DNA of 29,384 nucleotides from Chara braunii. Lineage: Eukaryota > Streptophyta > Charophyceae > Charales > Characeae. The stretch is taken from positions 25,651-55,034 of the forward strand of contig BFEA01001152.1 of the NCBI GenBank assembly GCA_003427395.1, written 5' to 3'. This document shows, one piece after another, positions 1 through 10,008 of the stretch (positions within the stretch are counted from its first letter, which is position 1; every line of letters starts with the position of its first letter). The notes beneath the pieces are model-generated. The model ran no database searches and was not told the origin of the DNA. It saw only the letters and a list, made by a program, of their open reading frames with translations. Both the position numbers and the translations under genes were made by a program.

Positions 1-277
1 TGGCTGCAACGCGTCACGTCAACAAGCATTGAACAATAATCGGGCGTCGTAATTTGAAACCGACTGACGCGCCGACGGGCATGACAGCAATCAACACCCT
101 TCAAACTAATCAAAAAAGTCGACTCTTGCAATGGAAACCGCCTGCAGAAACGAGCCGTCCTCTGTAAACAACATGCCCACCACCGCACAGCAGCACACAG
201 TACGGGGGCAACGCCGACGATCCAGAAGCACACACGAGGCATTCGCATGGACGTTGGACATGTGCGGCCCATCGACT
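1..277. other. No recognisable feature
   Basis: This is the 3' flank of the trihelix-like gene. I see no coding frame with protein-like composition, no repeat and no RNA gene. It may contain the gene's 3' UTR. Confidence 0.4.
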
Positions 278-2221
278 TCATGATTGTTCGCGGATCGCTT
301 TAGCAATCTCCATAAGGGCGTTGCACATCAACAGGTTCGCCTGGTCGGCCTTCACGTAGTGTTCCTTCTGCACTTCTAGCTCTCGCTCGAGAATGTCGCA
401 TTGCCTAGTCAGAATTGAGCACTGCCTCTTGCTCGCGCTGTCCACCATCGTCGCCATCAGACTCCCGTGGTCCTTCATGACGTCCGCAATCGTGTCGAAG
501 GTCTGTTGTCTCACATTCTTCCTTTTGCCGCACCCGTCCACAGCACCGCCACTGAAACTTGAATTCCGCGTCGATCCCTGATCGTCGTCCTGCCCATCCC
601 CGCATCCGTCACTACCGCCTGAATCGTTCCGACCTCCAGTCCGGCTTGGCAGTTGAACACCTCCCGCCGCACCCATGTCCGCCAGATTCGTGGGGTGTAT
701 AGTGTGATCGCCCTTGGACATGGCCATCATCTCCGAATACACACGCTCGTCCATCCGAAAATCGAACCCCCGCTCCTTTCTCTCCCGCGGCGTCAGTGTG
801 AAGAAATCAGGCTTCCCCGATTCTCCCATGAACTTGTGCACAATTTTGAACTGCATGTACATGTTGTCCCATTTTTTCCCGCAGTCGTCGCCCTTTCTAG
901 TCGTCACCCCCATCTGCACGAGCCTGCTCTCGATGTCGGCCCACTTCCATGTCTTCGTCTTCATCCTTTCCATGTTGTGGCCGAGGCCAGCAAGATGCAA
1001 ATCCTGGTCTCTTTTAGCTCTGACAAGAGCAATCATGTGTTCCACGGTCCAAAAATCCCTGCTTTTCGCTCCGTCGCCTGCCGACGCATCTCCCACAGTC
1101 TTCTTGCCTCTCCGCCCCGCGCGCGGCTCGCTGGACTTGCTCGTCGCCCTGGGCCCTCCCTGTTTCTTCCCCAGCGGACGAATCTCCATCTCCCCGTCGT
1201 CGTCGTCGTCGTTGTCATTGCCCCTGTCGCCTGCCGAGCAATCTTCACCACCCGCACCGTCGCAATCGCCGGGTGTGTCGTCCGCCCGTACATTGATCTT
1301 CGCCACCCCTCTCGTTATGGTGGACGTGCTAGATTGACGCGATTGTCGCCGGTAATCATCCCAAACCTCTCGCCCCGCGACCTCCGCAGCGTAGCCGTTA
1401 GCGTCATCCCCTCCTCAGTGGACTGCGCCGCCTGCCGTTGTCGATCCACCTGTCCTCGTCCCCTCCGCGCAAACACCTGTTGTGCCCATTGCCGCCCGCC
1501 CTCGCGAAACGAGTCCACGTTCGTCGCCCGACTGACCAGAACCCCGGCCGCGGGTGTCAGGAAGGCCACACGGCCCCACCGAAGGCGCTGTGTGGTTGCT
1601 GGCAGAACCCGGGTTCACGAGAACGGTGTGCGTGACGTCCTGGCCACTCCCAGACCTCAAACCGAAGCTGAGATCTACGAGCCCTCCGTCATAACCAACC
1701 GGGGTCCGCCCCTCCAGCAGATCAGTGTACGTCGGCATTGAGGGCTGTCTGTACAGCTGGCTCCCCATCCAATCCTGTGTCGAACCGCTGCCCAGAGGAA
1801 CCATTGATGATCGGGGCTCGTCGCTGTCGTCGTCACTCGGAGGCAATGGAATCTCGTGGGACGGCAGGTGGCTGTACAGCGTCGGGTCGTACGGGCGCCT
1901 GCCGCCTTCCGCAGAGCTGCAACGCTGATGTGACAACCCGCCAGCCCCTACGGACGTCGTCCTCTTCGTCTGCACCTTCTCCATCTTCCCGGTCGCCTTC
2001 GTCGTTCGCCGCCTCTGTTTCCTCCCAGGGACGCGACCGAGGATGCAGATATGAAAGACGACAACGGCAAGCAGCAGTACAACGGCAAGCAGCAACAAAG
2101 GCAGCCTGCGGCACAGGTCAGCCATGAAGGAGAGGGGACGCACTTGGCTGTCACGATCGCGGCGACTGGAGACACACGTTGCACGAGGGAAGACGCCAAC
2201 GTACAAAATTGCTGCAGCCAT
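278..2221 (-). pseudogene. Trihelix / Myb-SANT-like DNA-binding protein, frameshifted
   Basis: The C-terminal half (278-1306 and some way upstream in the same frame) carries a Myb/SANT-like (trihelix-type) domain at about 731-1057. Its spaced tryptophans lie in FWTVEHM, TWKWADIE and CGKKWDNM, and it is followed by FFTLTPRERKERGFDF. The last ~80 residues look helical (QCDILERELEVQKEH). An Asp-rich acidic stretch precedes the domain. Upstream, the same frame is open from an ATG at 2221 to a TGA at 1415-1417. In it are a 23-residue hydrophobic run (2036-2104, LLLLAVVLLLAVVVF) flanked by arginines, then SHEIPLPPSDDDSDEP. Between about 1569 and 1372 the protein-like reading (FARRGRGQVDRQRQ) lies in another frame, and it returns to the first frame within a few codons at REVWDDYRRQ, which leaves no room for an intron. 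Two compensating indels, real or from assembly, are the simplest reading. Family members bind DNA. An alternative start is the ATG at 1984, which would exclude the hydrophobic run. The domain is fairly certain and the gene's integrity is not. Confidence 0.7.
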
Positions 2222-2532
2222 CGGCCGGGGGTGGACGCTTAAAGAAATTCGTGTTTCCGACCGTTGGGCAGCCAGCGGTAACGCTACGACACCTTCACGA
2301 CCCGCCCGAAATCGTTTGATGCCCGGCACGGCACCGCCGTGGGACCGCCCAACGAACCGACAGGGATGTACCGCCAATCCCCGACAACGGTAAAAAGACG
2401 AGGCCGTTCGTGGACGTTTTGGACGTTGGCGCCTCGCGATGTCCGTCTTCAACACGGAGGACCAGCACTGGACCACCTCCGACCACCAAATTCCCTTTTC
2501 GACTCGCCGACGACACCCCGATTATCGCGGAT

Positions 2533-2661
2533 CCTCGGACTCCGAGGGACCTCGCGAGGTCCCTTGGAGCCGAGGACGATTTGGCTGGAAAATCCTCGGA
2601 GCCCGAGGATTTGTCCTCGGAGTGTTTTCACATTTCGGTTTCGAAAATCGGCTCCGAGGAC
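2533..2661. repeat. Cluster of CCTCGG/CCGAGG palindromes
   Basis: Several perfect inverted repeats built on the same hexamer follow each other. CCTCGG-act-CCGAGG is at 2533-2547. A 20-bp perfect palindrome centred on CTCGCGAG is at 2545-2564. AAATCCTCGG-agc-CCGAGGATTT is at 2590-2612. GTCCTCGGAG and CTCCGAGGAC (2613-2622 and 2652-2661) form 10-bp arms around a 29-base spacer. The cluster lies upstream of the minus-strand trihelix-like gene, so it could be regulatory, but a fragment of a small inverted-repeat transposon is equally possible. Confidence 0.6.
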
Positions 2662-2831
2662 AGGTGGAACGAAGACGAAATCCTTGGAATCACGTCCCCG
2701 AGGTGTGTCGAACGACGCCCATAATATGACAGTATTATGAGCGCGACATTACTGAAATATTTCAATTTATTTTTTGGCATTTTGCATTTTTTTCCCTTTT
2801 TTTAAGTATTTTTTCTAAAGAAAAGGTCCTT
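2662..2831. other. AT-rich spacer, nothing recognised
   Basis: From about 2750 the composition drops sharply from GC-rich to T-rich (runs of T at 2766-2815). No gene or repeat was recognised. Confidence 0.4.
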
Positions 2832-3149
2832 GTGGTGCCAGCTCCGTTCTATTCTGGGGGGCCACAGTCCGGCTCCATTTTTTCAACGGCAAGTCAGACA
2901 TATTCCATGGATACCCACCACACTTTTGGCTCCTCTAAGCCTGCAGACATGCTGCCTGAACAGATTTCTCGATCCAACTTTTGGCAGGCTTCACTATTCA
3001 TTCTTCCAAGGCAAATTGGAACCTAGGGGAGACTTCAATTGTATACTGCTTGTTGCAGTAGAGTACTTGCTGCCACCAGGCCAGTTGTTCCGCGCACCGT
3101 CCACCGAAGCTTTCTTGTTGAATTCCCCTCAGCTGTTGCATCACTGCAT
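2832..3149 (+). other. Possible exon or gene fragment, unrecognised
   Basis: One frame reads as Ser/Thr/Gln-rich protein (PFYSGGPQSGSIF, then THHTFGSSKPADMLPEQ), stops at a TAG (3024-3026) and continues in the same frame (VEFPSAVASLH) to a consensus-like donor, CAT|GTAAGG, at 3150. The donor leaves a complete codon, in phase with the candidate exon at 3632-3775. I do not recognise the protein. The stop means this is a decayed exon, a wrong frame, or two exons with an unseen intron. No start codon can be assigned. Confidence 0.25.
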
Positions 3150-3631
3150 GTAAGGAAGATCGCACAAACGTCTTCCCTTGTACAGCAAGTGCCTCAGTTT
3201 GGATCGTTCTCTGCAGCTCAGCAACATGAAGTTGGAATCACTAGTACTCGCCGATCAGCATGCCACTGTGAATATGTAATCAGGCCTTGTACATGCCACT
3301 CGTCGCACCATGGGGATTTCTTGTGACCAGAAATCATCTCTATGATAAACCAATTCCCTAAACCTAAACTAAGACACAACATACCTCCTGTATAAGAATG
3401 CAAGTACATAACATCACCGACAGGGAGAGTACTTCCCAAAGCTCCCTGTGAACCAAAAATTATTGTAGCTTCAGTAAGCCCGGCCAGTCTAGGTTTTCAA
3501 GATTAGCTTCTCCTCATCAATCTCAGCTATTGCTTTCTTAACTTGGGGATAACTTTGTCTGTGCTTTGTTGTCTTCTTTGTGCTTTGGTTGCTTGTTTGT
3601 TCTTGTCCGTGTGCGCTGCTTCCTACTACAG

Positions 3632-3775
3632 ATGAAGCTTCCACGTCCAGCTGAGGGTTACTGGCCAAAAGAATTTGAAGTGCTCAAGGACGACGACAAG
3701 GAGGAAGGCAAGGAGAAGGAGAAGGAGAAGGGGGAGCTGGATAACCCGAAGGAGGACGATCTAATCCATAACAAG
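3632..3775 (+). CDS. Candidate internal exon, Lys/Glu-rich, unknown function
   Basis: The segment is bounded by good splice signals: a pyrimidine-rich tract ending TTCCTACTACAG before 3632 and AACAAG|GTAAGG at 3775/3776. It is 144 nt, exactly 48 codons, and both boundaries are phase 0. The peptide begins MKLPRPAEGYWPKEFEVLKD and then becomes a charged (EK)n run, ending DDLIHNK. The intron before it would be 3150-3631 (482 bp), starting at the phase-0 donor of the preceding fragment. A downstream acceptor candidate, GGATGCAG at 4282, lies inside a tandem repeat. I recognise no family. The exon call rests on splice sites and phase alone. Confidence 0.35.
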
Positions 3776-4188
3776 GTAAGGATCTGGCTTCCTCTGCATG
3801 TAGCCCATAGACTGAGTAGTGTGGAGGAGAAGGTCTGTAGCATGGAGGTTACTTTGTGCTTTGACAATGTGGTCACGCTGCGGCATTAAAGTTGATTAAA
3901 CCTCTAACGACATTGATCTAGTGAGTTTCACTCATAGCACTAATGCTGATGGACACTCACGACAATATCCGGAAAGCTGATGGACGACCTGCGTGCATCG
4001 ATCCAACCTGACATCTGAAAAGAGAAAAGGGTAGGGAGAAGCTTGGGACCATCAAAGGAAAAAAGAAGAGAAAAAAAGTCAGTATAATCTTATACTGTTA
4101 GTCACATATAAGTATGTCTATGTGACCACGAAGAGTTGACTCGACCTGTCAGTAAAGCGAAATGTGATGGAATGTCTATCCTCCTGTG
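3776..4188 (+). other. Probable intron or 3' flank
   Basis: This begins with the consensus donor GTAAGG. It has no protein-like reading frame and contains an A/G-rich patch near 4020-4080. Nothing else was recognised. Confidence 0.3.
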
Positions 4189-4458
4189 TGTGTTGTATGT
4201 GTTTCTTATGTGTTTTCTAACATGTTTCTTACGTGTTTTCTTACGTTTTTCTTACATGTTTTCTTATGTCTTCCGGATGCAGCTGATTGTTTGTGCACAT
4301 CTTGCTTGAGACGATATGAAGAATGTGTTGTATGTGTTTCGTACGCGTTTTCTAACGTGTTTCTTACGTGTTTTCTTACGTTTTTCTTACGTGTTTTCTT
4401 ATGTCTTCCTGATGCAGCTGATTGTCTGTGCACATCTTGCTTGAGACCATATGAAGAA
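4189..4458 (+). repeat. 135-bp tandem duplication with inner CTTACGTGTTTT repeats
   Basis: Two head-to-tail copies, 4189-4323 and 4324-4458, match closely from TGTGTTGTATGTGTTTC to CTTGCTTGAGA(C/G)CATATGAAGAA. Inside each, a ~12-base motif (TTACGTGTTTTC and variants) is itself repeated four or five times. Because 135 is a multiple of three, a frame stays open across both copies (a repeated 45-residue hydrophobic, Cys-rich peptide), but this follows from the duplication and is weak evidence of a gene. Each copy carries an acceptor-like TTCC(G/T)GATGCAG. Confidence 0.85.
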
Positions 4459-5122
4459 CGTCAGACACATTTTGTCAAAACCCTTGGGTCTCGGACAGCG
4501 GCGCTGAGAAAAAGAAGAGGAAACGCGGGTGCCTTGTGCACCCAAGAGAAGGCACACAAGGCCAGATAACCCAAGGCATGACCTTGGGCAGAAGGAAAGC
4601 CCAAGACCCTAGCTTGATCCAAATACGACGTGTTCCTCTGTGGAACCTGCATCCCAAGTACAAAAACGTGACATTGGGTGCGTAAAAGGGGTTGGGACCA
4701 GCCCATGATGGGACTAGAGGCGAAAAGGCCAAGAACGGCCTGAGGTAGGATGGATTCCCGAGATGGACTTTGACACCCAAAGAATCACGTTCCACCTTTA
4801 AACAAACCAAGCAAGAACAAAAGAATGGTCTAGGGTGGTCAACCTTTCCCTTAGGCGGGTTGGGGAAGGGTTCTCCAAGGAGAAAACCTGCTCAAGGCCA
4901 AAACTACCGTCTTCACCCAAATTGAACGCCCAGTCATTATCACAGTGTCTAGACTGAAAGTTGCACCAAGTACAGCTAAACTGATAAAATATGCCCCTTT
5001 GCAAAGACCAAAGATTTGGTTTTTGACATTACAATGGGCGCTCATCTGAAGTCGAAGGCCCCATTTACAGTTTCCTTCTTGACTTTGGAAAGCCCAAAAG
5101 CATTTTAGGCAATTCAAGGAAG
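4459..5122. other. Unrecognised sequence next to the retroelement
   Basis: A short frame near 4990-5110 reads protein-like (DITMGAHLKSKAPF) but has no start, splice site or family match that I can see. The last four bases, GAAG at 5119-5122, form the left target-site duplication of the Ty3/Gypsy element. Confidence 0.3.
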
Positions 5123-6205
5123 TGTGAGGAACAAGCCCTCAAGGGGCCCTGTCAGACATCACATTGTTCTGGGCTAAGGCCCCCAGCAGGCCAAGGTGCC
5201 CGCCCTAAGTGAAGGCGCACCTGAATATTCGTCAGAGGCAAAATTCGACATTTCGATATGCGGGTATTCAGGCTCTCGCAGCACGCCAGTTGGTTGGGTA
5301 GACGCGTGAGCCTCACATTGCTGCGTCATACAGTTGGCCCAGGCCTTGACAGTTGCGCCTGCGCACACATACACAAAGCAGAGCCGATACATTGGGAAGC
5401 AGGCCTTCGGCCTTGGAAAAAGCAGTCGTGCCAACGCACCTGCCTGGGAGCCCTGCACAGATGCAGCAAACAGCCCAAGTCCAGAGACTCAGGCCGTGCC
5501 TAACTGTAAAAGGGCCCAGGCCCTCAACTGTAGTCTCGGGCCTGGGCGCAGGGTCTGGGACCCAACCGGAAGGCCTCACGCAGCATCCAGGAGGCTGCGA
5601 CTTCCACAAAAGGAGTGAGGCAGCCCAGGCCAGGCATTCTGGCCAGTGCTGGCAATGCGGAAATGCTGCTGCGCTCTCTCTTGATGCTGCGCTGCTGCCA
5701 AGGGCGCTGCCGGGGCGCGTAGAGGTGAAGTGGGGCGCTGCAGGGCAGCGGGGCGCAGGCGGCCATAGCCGGGCTGCTGGGCGCCAGGGGGTAATGCGGG
5801 CGATTGAGTGGTCTTCAGGGAAGGAGGCGAGTGTGGGGTAGTCAAGGTCTGATTGAGGATGACGAGATACGTACCTGGTACATGAAGAGAGGTCGGTGAT
5901 GGTGTTGGCAGTCATGTACAGTGGTCTTTGTGAGTCGAAGTGATCCTGTTGCGTGAACCAGCTGTAGGTAGGATAGTCGGGTAGAGTAGGCTGGGTGCTG
6001 AGCGCCAGACAGAGCAGAGCGACTTTGGATACTGTGTTGGTGTGGCCTACAGGCTTGAACATTGGCTCATTACTTCATTGTATTGCTCTATATGGATGGT
6101 TTTCTCAGTGCATTTGTACTCTCTGCTTGGGACACGACTACTTGGACAGCAGTGTGATTTCGCAACTTGGTTTTATGTATATCGCTCACACTCATATTCC
6201 TTGCA
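5123..6205 (+). repeat. 5' LTR (1083 bp)
   Basis: Starts TGTGAGGAACAAGCCC and ends CATATTCCTTGCA, matching 12856-14047. Near the start is a stem-loop region, GCCCGCC-CTAAGTGAA-GGCGCAC (5198-5220), whose right arm is mutated here but perfect in the 3' LTR. A CTATATGG patch near 6088 could be a promoter element, but this is a guess. Open frames on both strands inside the LTR come from its high GC content and are not genes. Confidence 0.95.
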
Positions 6206-6208
6206 ATT

Positions 6209-6220
6209 TGGTATCAGAGC
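6209..6220 (+). other. Primer-binding site, initiator tRNA-Met
   Basis: TGGTATCAGAGC begins three bases after the LTR's terminal CA. It is the standard plant LTR-retrotransposon site complementary to the 3' end of initiator tRNA-Met, where minus-strand DNA synthesis begins. Confidence 0.95.
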
Positions 6221-7407
6221 TGGTTGGTGATCGCCGCTTACCTGGCACCGGCGACATTGTGACTTGGTGCGTTGACGATGCTTCATGTGCAGTTAGGATA
6301 CTTTGGCGCTGGTTGATTAGCGGGGCCTAGGTGGAGAGGCCGGCCGCTGGAAGGCTGTGGCGACAGCGGGTGTATGCATGATGATGAGAGTATGCTGACG
6401 TGGCATTTTGGCTGAGGTGGCACTGCATTGCGTTGTGGGTGGTACCGAGGCTAATGACCGGTCATCGAAATGCACATCGGCCCAATTGGTGAGAAATCTG
6501 TGGTTGGGGGCAGCTATCTCCAGGTACGTTGTTCCCATTCCTTATCTACCCTCTCAATCTCTTCTTACCATGAGGAAGTGAGTCCAACTTGAGTGTCCTC
6601 TCTTTTGAAAGGAGTCGTGTGCGCTCTATCTTGAGAGATGACATTCTTCCCGGTGGCGCATCTGGCAGGAGAGGGCGGTGCCTCTGAAGGGCCCTGGTCG
6701 AAGCATGGGTCACGGTCACCATGCCAACCCATGGGTATTAGTACACGCAGGCCATGCTGCTTTGTCCATTGAGGCTCTTTGCTGCGCTGATAGAAGGGGT
6801 GTGTGAACCGACCAGTTCTACGTAGACGCTCCCAGACCGTCTATAAACATTTCTGGTTGGGGTCTGAACTGTCCACTGGCTGCGATCGTCGTCCTGATTG
6901 CGACGTTAAAGAATTCCTGAGGACTCTCGGGGGCTGTCCTTAAATTGCCTCTTGATCTGCTAGATCAGTCAAACGTAAGGCTCGTTGCACGCGAGGGTAA
7001 ATAAAGGGCAGGCTGGTCATAAGCATACTTGTTGGGCATAGGGGTGGGTCGTGGTTGCACACCTTAGACACCGCAGCTTGATGATGCTGATAGGTACATT
7101 GGATACAGGGGAAGGGGATTCCAATTGTGAACTCTACTGAGCAACACTATTTTATCCATTGTGCATACATCTGCTCACTGTAGTTTATTTTTATCTTGAT
7201 TGGTTGGTTGACAGACTGCTAACACCTAACAAACAGCCTAGAGTAGGACTGTAATCTACCATAGTCAGTTCTTCCTAAAGCTTCTGTGCAGAGCTAATCA
7301 AAGATAGAGGTCGACTACATGTGTACAGTTTGTGTAGGTGTTGTCGATGCCGCTTGACTAGTAGTCCACGTAACTCGCCGGACATCTATCATTTTATTTA
7401 TTTTTAG
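6221..7407 (+). other. Long leader with a probable intron (6524-7407)
   Basis: No coding frame fills this 1.2-kb leader. A strong donor, CTCCAG|GTACGT, lies at 6523/6524, and an acceptor, TTTATTTATTTTTAG, ends at 7407. Joining them puts an open stretch of about 46 codons (from about 6400, no ATG found) in frame with the gag reading that begins RTGQTYVAVGPKEDQ. The leader also has an inverted repeat, CATGGGT/ACCCATG, near 6704-6735. Splicing is inferred only from the sites and the frame. Confidence 0.45.
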
Positions 7408-9298
7408 AACCGGTCAGACGTATGTTGCGGTAGGTCCCAAAGAGGACCAGACGGTGGAGAGGATAAATTTGACGATAGGAGGCAGACACGACGGGACACC
7501 GGTAGGATACCCATTGTGTTCCAGGTTCTACTACCAGGAGTTGAGAGAAGGCTTAGGGCCAAGACAAGGGGCCGCAATCTAGAGACTGCGCGAGAGGCAA
7601 GCAGCGACTGAACGCGCGTTAGCAGCAACAGCGGTTGAACGTGTGTTAGCAGCAGCAACAACTAGCGCGGTAGCAATGGCTACCTCTTCAGCCACTTCTG
7701 CAACAAACTCTACTGATCATGCGACCAGTTCACAGTCCATCTCCAGTACGTCAGGAGCTGGCACTAGTCAGATGGTGGGCTTGCAGTTCAGCTCGCCACC
7801 TCCACACACCCGGGAGCAGATGGAGCTCCAGCAGGTAGAGAGGATTCGCTTGAGGCTAGAGGAGGAACTCAGGCAGGCTACTAAAAGAGAGAAAGAGATT
7901 AGAGACAAAAGTGTCAGACTAGAGGGTAGGGAGGCAGACAAGTCTGCACTAGAGGGTTTAGATGACTCGACCCTTAGCAATAATGAAAAGATTCTTAAGG
8001 CGAGCATCCTGTCCATGCATGCATACATGGACAGTAAACAGGATACCATCCAGGACACCTTGGACCAGATCCTGAACTCCATGCACAGGCCAGGGATCAG
8101 GCCAGCAGTCTTGCCATCGCTGCCATTCTCAGCCACAACAGGCCCCTATGCCGCTCAGTCCGGACCACCACCAAGTGGTACATCAGCAACAGCCCTATCT
8201 CAGACTGTTGCTTCTTCATCTTCCAGTCCAGCGACTGGTGCTACACCACAGTCGCCACCTGTCTCACCATCGGGACAACAATTTCCTTGGTATCCCAAGA
8301 CCCCCCTGAAACCACCTCCAACCTTCTCAGGAGACAAGAAGGACGAGGCTCTCGACACGTGGTTGAGAACGGTGCCAGTGTGGGTGAGGGCAAAGAGGAC
8401 ATTGGTAGAGGAGGAAGTGATTACTGCTGCATCCTACTTAGAGGGTTAAGCAACTCGCTGGCTAAACGGATTGATAGCTTCAAAGGGGTTCGGCAGGAAC
8501 ATGGGTGATTGGGCGCAGACTCACACCCTAGAAAGCTTTATGGACTTAGTGGAAGCACGGTGGCACAATCCTCAGCAGGCACAAATTGCCACTGGTGGAT
8601 TATTAAAGCTTGATGTTAGGAAGTACAAGTCAGTGCGAGAGCTTACCACAACCGTTGAGTGCCTGATCGTTGTCCCAGGAGTGGAGTACAATCCACAGGT
8701 CTTGTTGACCACGTTCTTGAGATGTCTTCCCACAGACATCAAGAACTTATTAGCCAGTGAGGCTCGTAGAGAGTATCACACCTTTGAGACATTCAACAAG
8801 AAGGCCCTAGACTTAGAGGCTACGCTGGGTAGTGCTCAAACCCCTTCTACGGACAGGAGAAAGAAGAAGACTCCACAGGAATGGAAGAAGAAGGGTAGTC
8901 GATTGATGATGGCTGATTCCGAAGGGAATCAAACTGAAATCGATGATGTTTCTGAACTTGTGGAGGGCGCAGAGTTAGACGGCGAGGAGAGTGCTGAGGG
9001 TAGCAACCTCGCCGCAGTAGTTAAGACTAAGGCAGCAGGTCACGGCAAGGGCGGTCAGCAAAGGAGTTAGGGGCAGGCCGCCAACCCAAACAAAATAGCA
9101 GCTTGGGTAAGGGCAGGTCTGGATCAAGAAGTGTGGCGGGACCGTTGATCACGAGGTGCTTGCATAAACTGTGGCGAGTACGGCCATACGCAGTTTAAAT
9201 GCAAGAACCCGAAGGTCTCGCAGAAGATCCCTCCTAAGGGTGGGTTTCCTTCTTCTCAGTCTGTGGCCTTTACGAGCTCCAACTCGGGAAACACTTAG
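7408..9298 (+). pseudogene. gag: gag polyprotein, interrupted
   Basis: One frame reads as Gag throughout. It begins TYVAVGPKEDQTV upstream of the first ATG (7676), continues through an Ala/Glu-rich helical repeat (RLRERQAATERALAA), a Ser/Thr/Pro-rich spacer and a capsid-like region (WAQTHTLESFMDLVEARW), and ends in a CCHC zinc knuckle, C-IN-C-GEYG-H-TQFK-C, at 9161-9202. Gag packages the element's RNA. In-frame stops at 7580 (TAG), 8447 (TAA), 9068 (TAG) and 9146 (TGA) break it into pieces. The true start is unclear: no ATG precedes TYVAV in this frame, and an upstream exon is possible. Confidence 0.85.
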
Positions 9299-10008
9299 GG
9301 TCGGTAGAAGATGTAGTTGCTTCTACTCTCGTTGAAGCGGGTGATGTACCCTCCCCGTTTCAAGAGTTGGCCGAAGCTATTGACTCCTTAGTCACCCCCC
9401 AGACGCATCCGGACCCAACTATACTCTGTACGTTGGATGTGTTTGAAGCCTTAGAGGACCTTCAAGGTGAGTGGTCAGCAAGGGACCCTCGTGAGTCCTG
9501 GGTGGCACTGAGTAGAGGTCCTAGAGGGGAGCACTTCATTGTGGAAGTTGGTGTGGGTGGTCGCAAGTGCGGCGCCTTCGTACACATTAGCTCCACGTGA
9601 AACTTCATAAGTCGCGACTGCATTGACAGAATGTGCCTAAAGGACCGGGTCCAATGCCTTAGTTGACCGGTAGCATCTACTTTGGCCAACAAAGAGCGCA
9701 TGATGGTGGAGGACTACGTTAAAGATGTAGTCTGCACCTTCTCCTACCTAGGAGGAGAGATAAACCATAAGATATCATTCCTGGTGAGCGACGAGTTGCC
9801 CTTTGACATGTTATTGGGCATGTACTACCTCGAGGTTGCCAAGCCCCAGTTCGACTAGGACAAGAAGGTTTTGAAGCATGAGCTGCCTGATGGGAGGGCC
9901 GTTAGACTGGCCAAGTATAAAGCCAGTAGGTTAATAGACTCCTATAGGTGCTTATGCGCATCTGCCTTCTATAACTACTATAAACAAAACCAAGATGAAG
10001 GAATGTAG
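9299..10008 (+). pseudogene. Retropepsin region of pol, inactivated
   Basis: This pol frame (frame of 9367) reads EHFIVEVGVGGRKCGAFVHISST, stop, NFISRDCIDRM and later INHKISFLVSDELPFDMLLGMYYL, the layout of a Ty3/Gypsy aspartic protease. The catalytic D-(S/T)-G position reads HIS followed by ST, so the aspartate is gone. Stops occur at 9598 (TGA), 9664 (TGA), 9856 (TAG) and 10006 (TAG). An active enzyme would release the Gag and Pol domains from the polyprotein; this copy cannot. Confidence 0.75.

Noticed and set aside
653-1741. Long plus-strand open frame (362 codons) opposite the trihelix-like gene
   Set aside because: It is the antisense shadow of a GC-rich gene: Arg/Pro/His-rich, no motif, whereas the minus strand has a clear Myb/SANT-like domain.
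4186-4569. Repeated hydrophobic Cys-rich peptide as a membrane protein
   Set aside because: The open frame follows from a 135-bp tandem duplication of T-rich sequence. No start context or homologue was seen.
5313-6062. Open frames on both strands inside the LTRs (also 13067-13762)
   Set aside because: They recur in both LTRs only because the LTR is duplicated. The composition is low-complexity and no LTR-encoded protein family fits.
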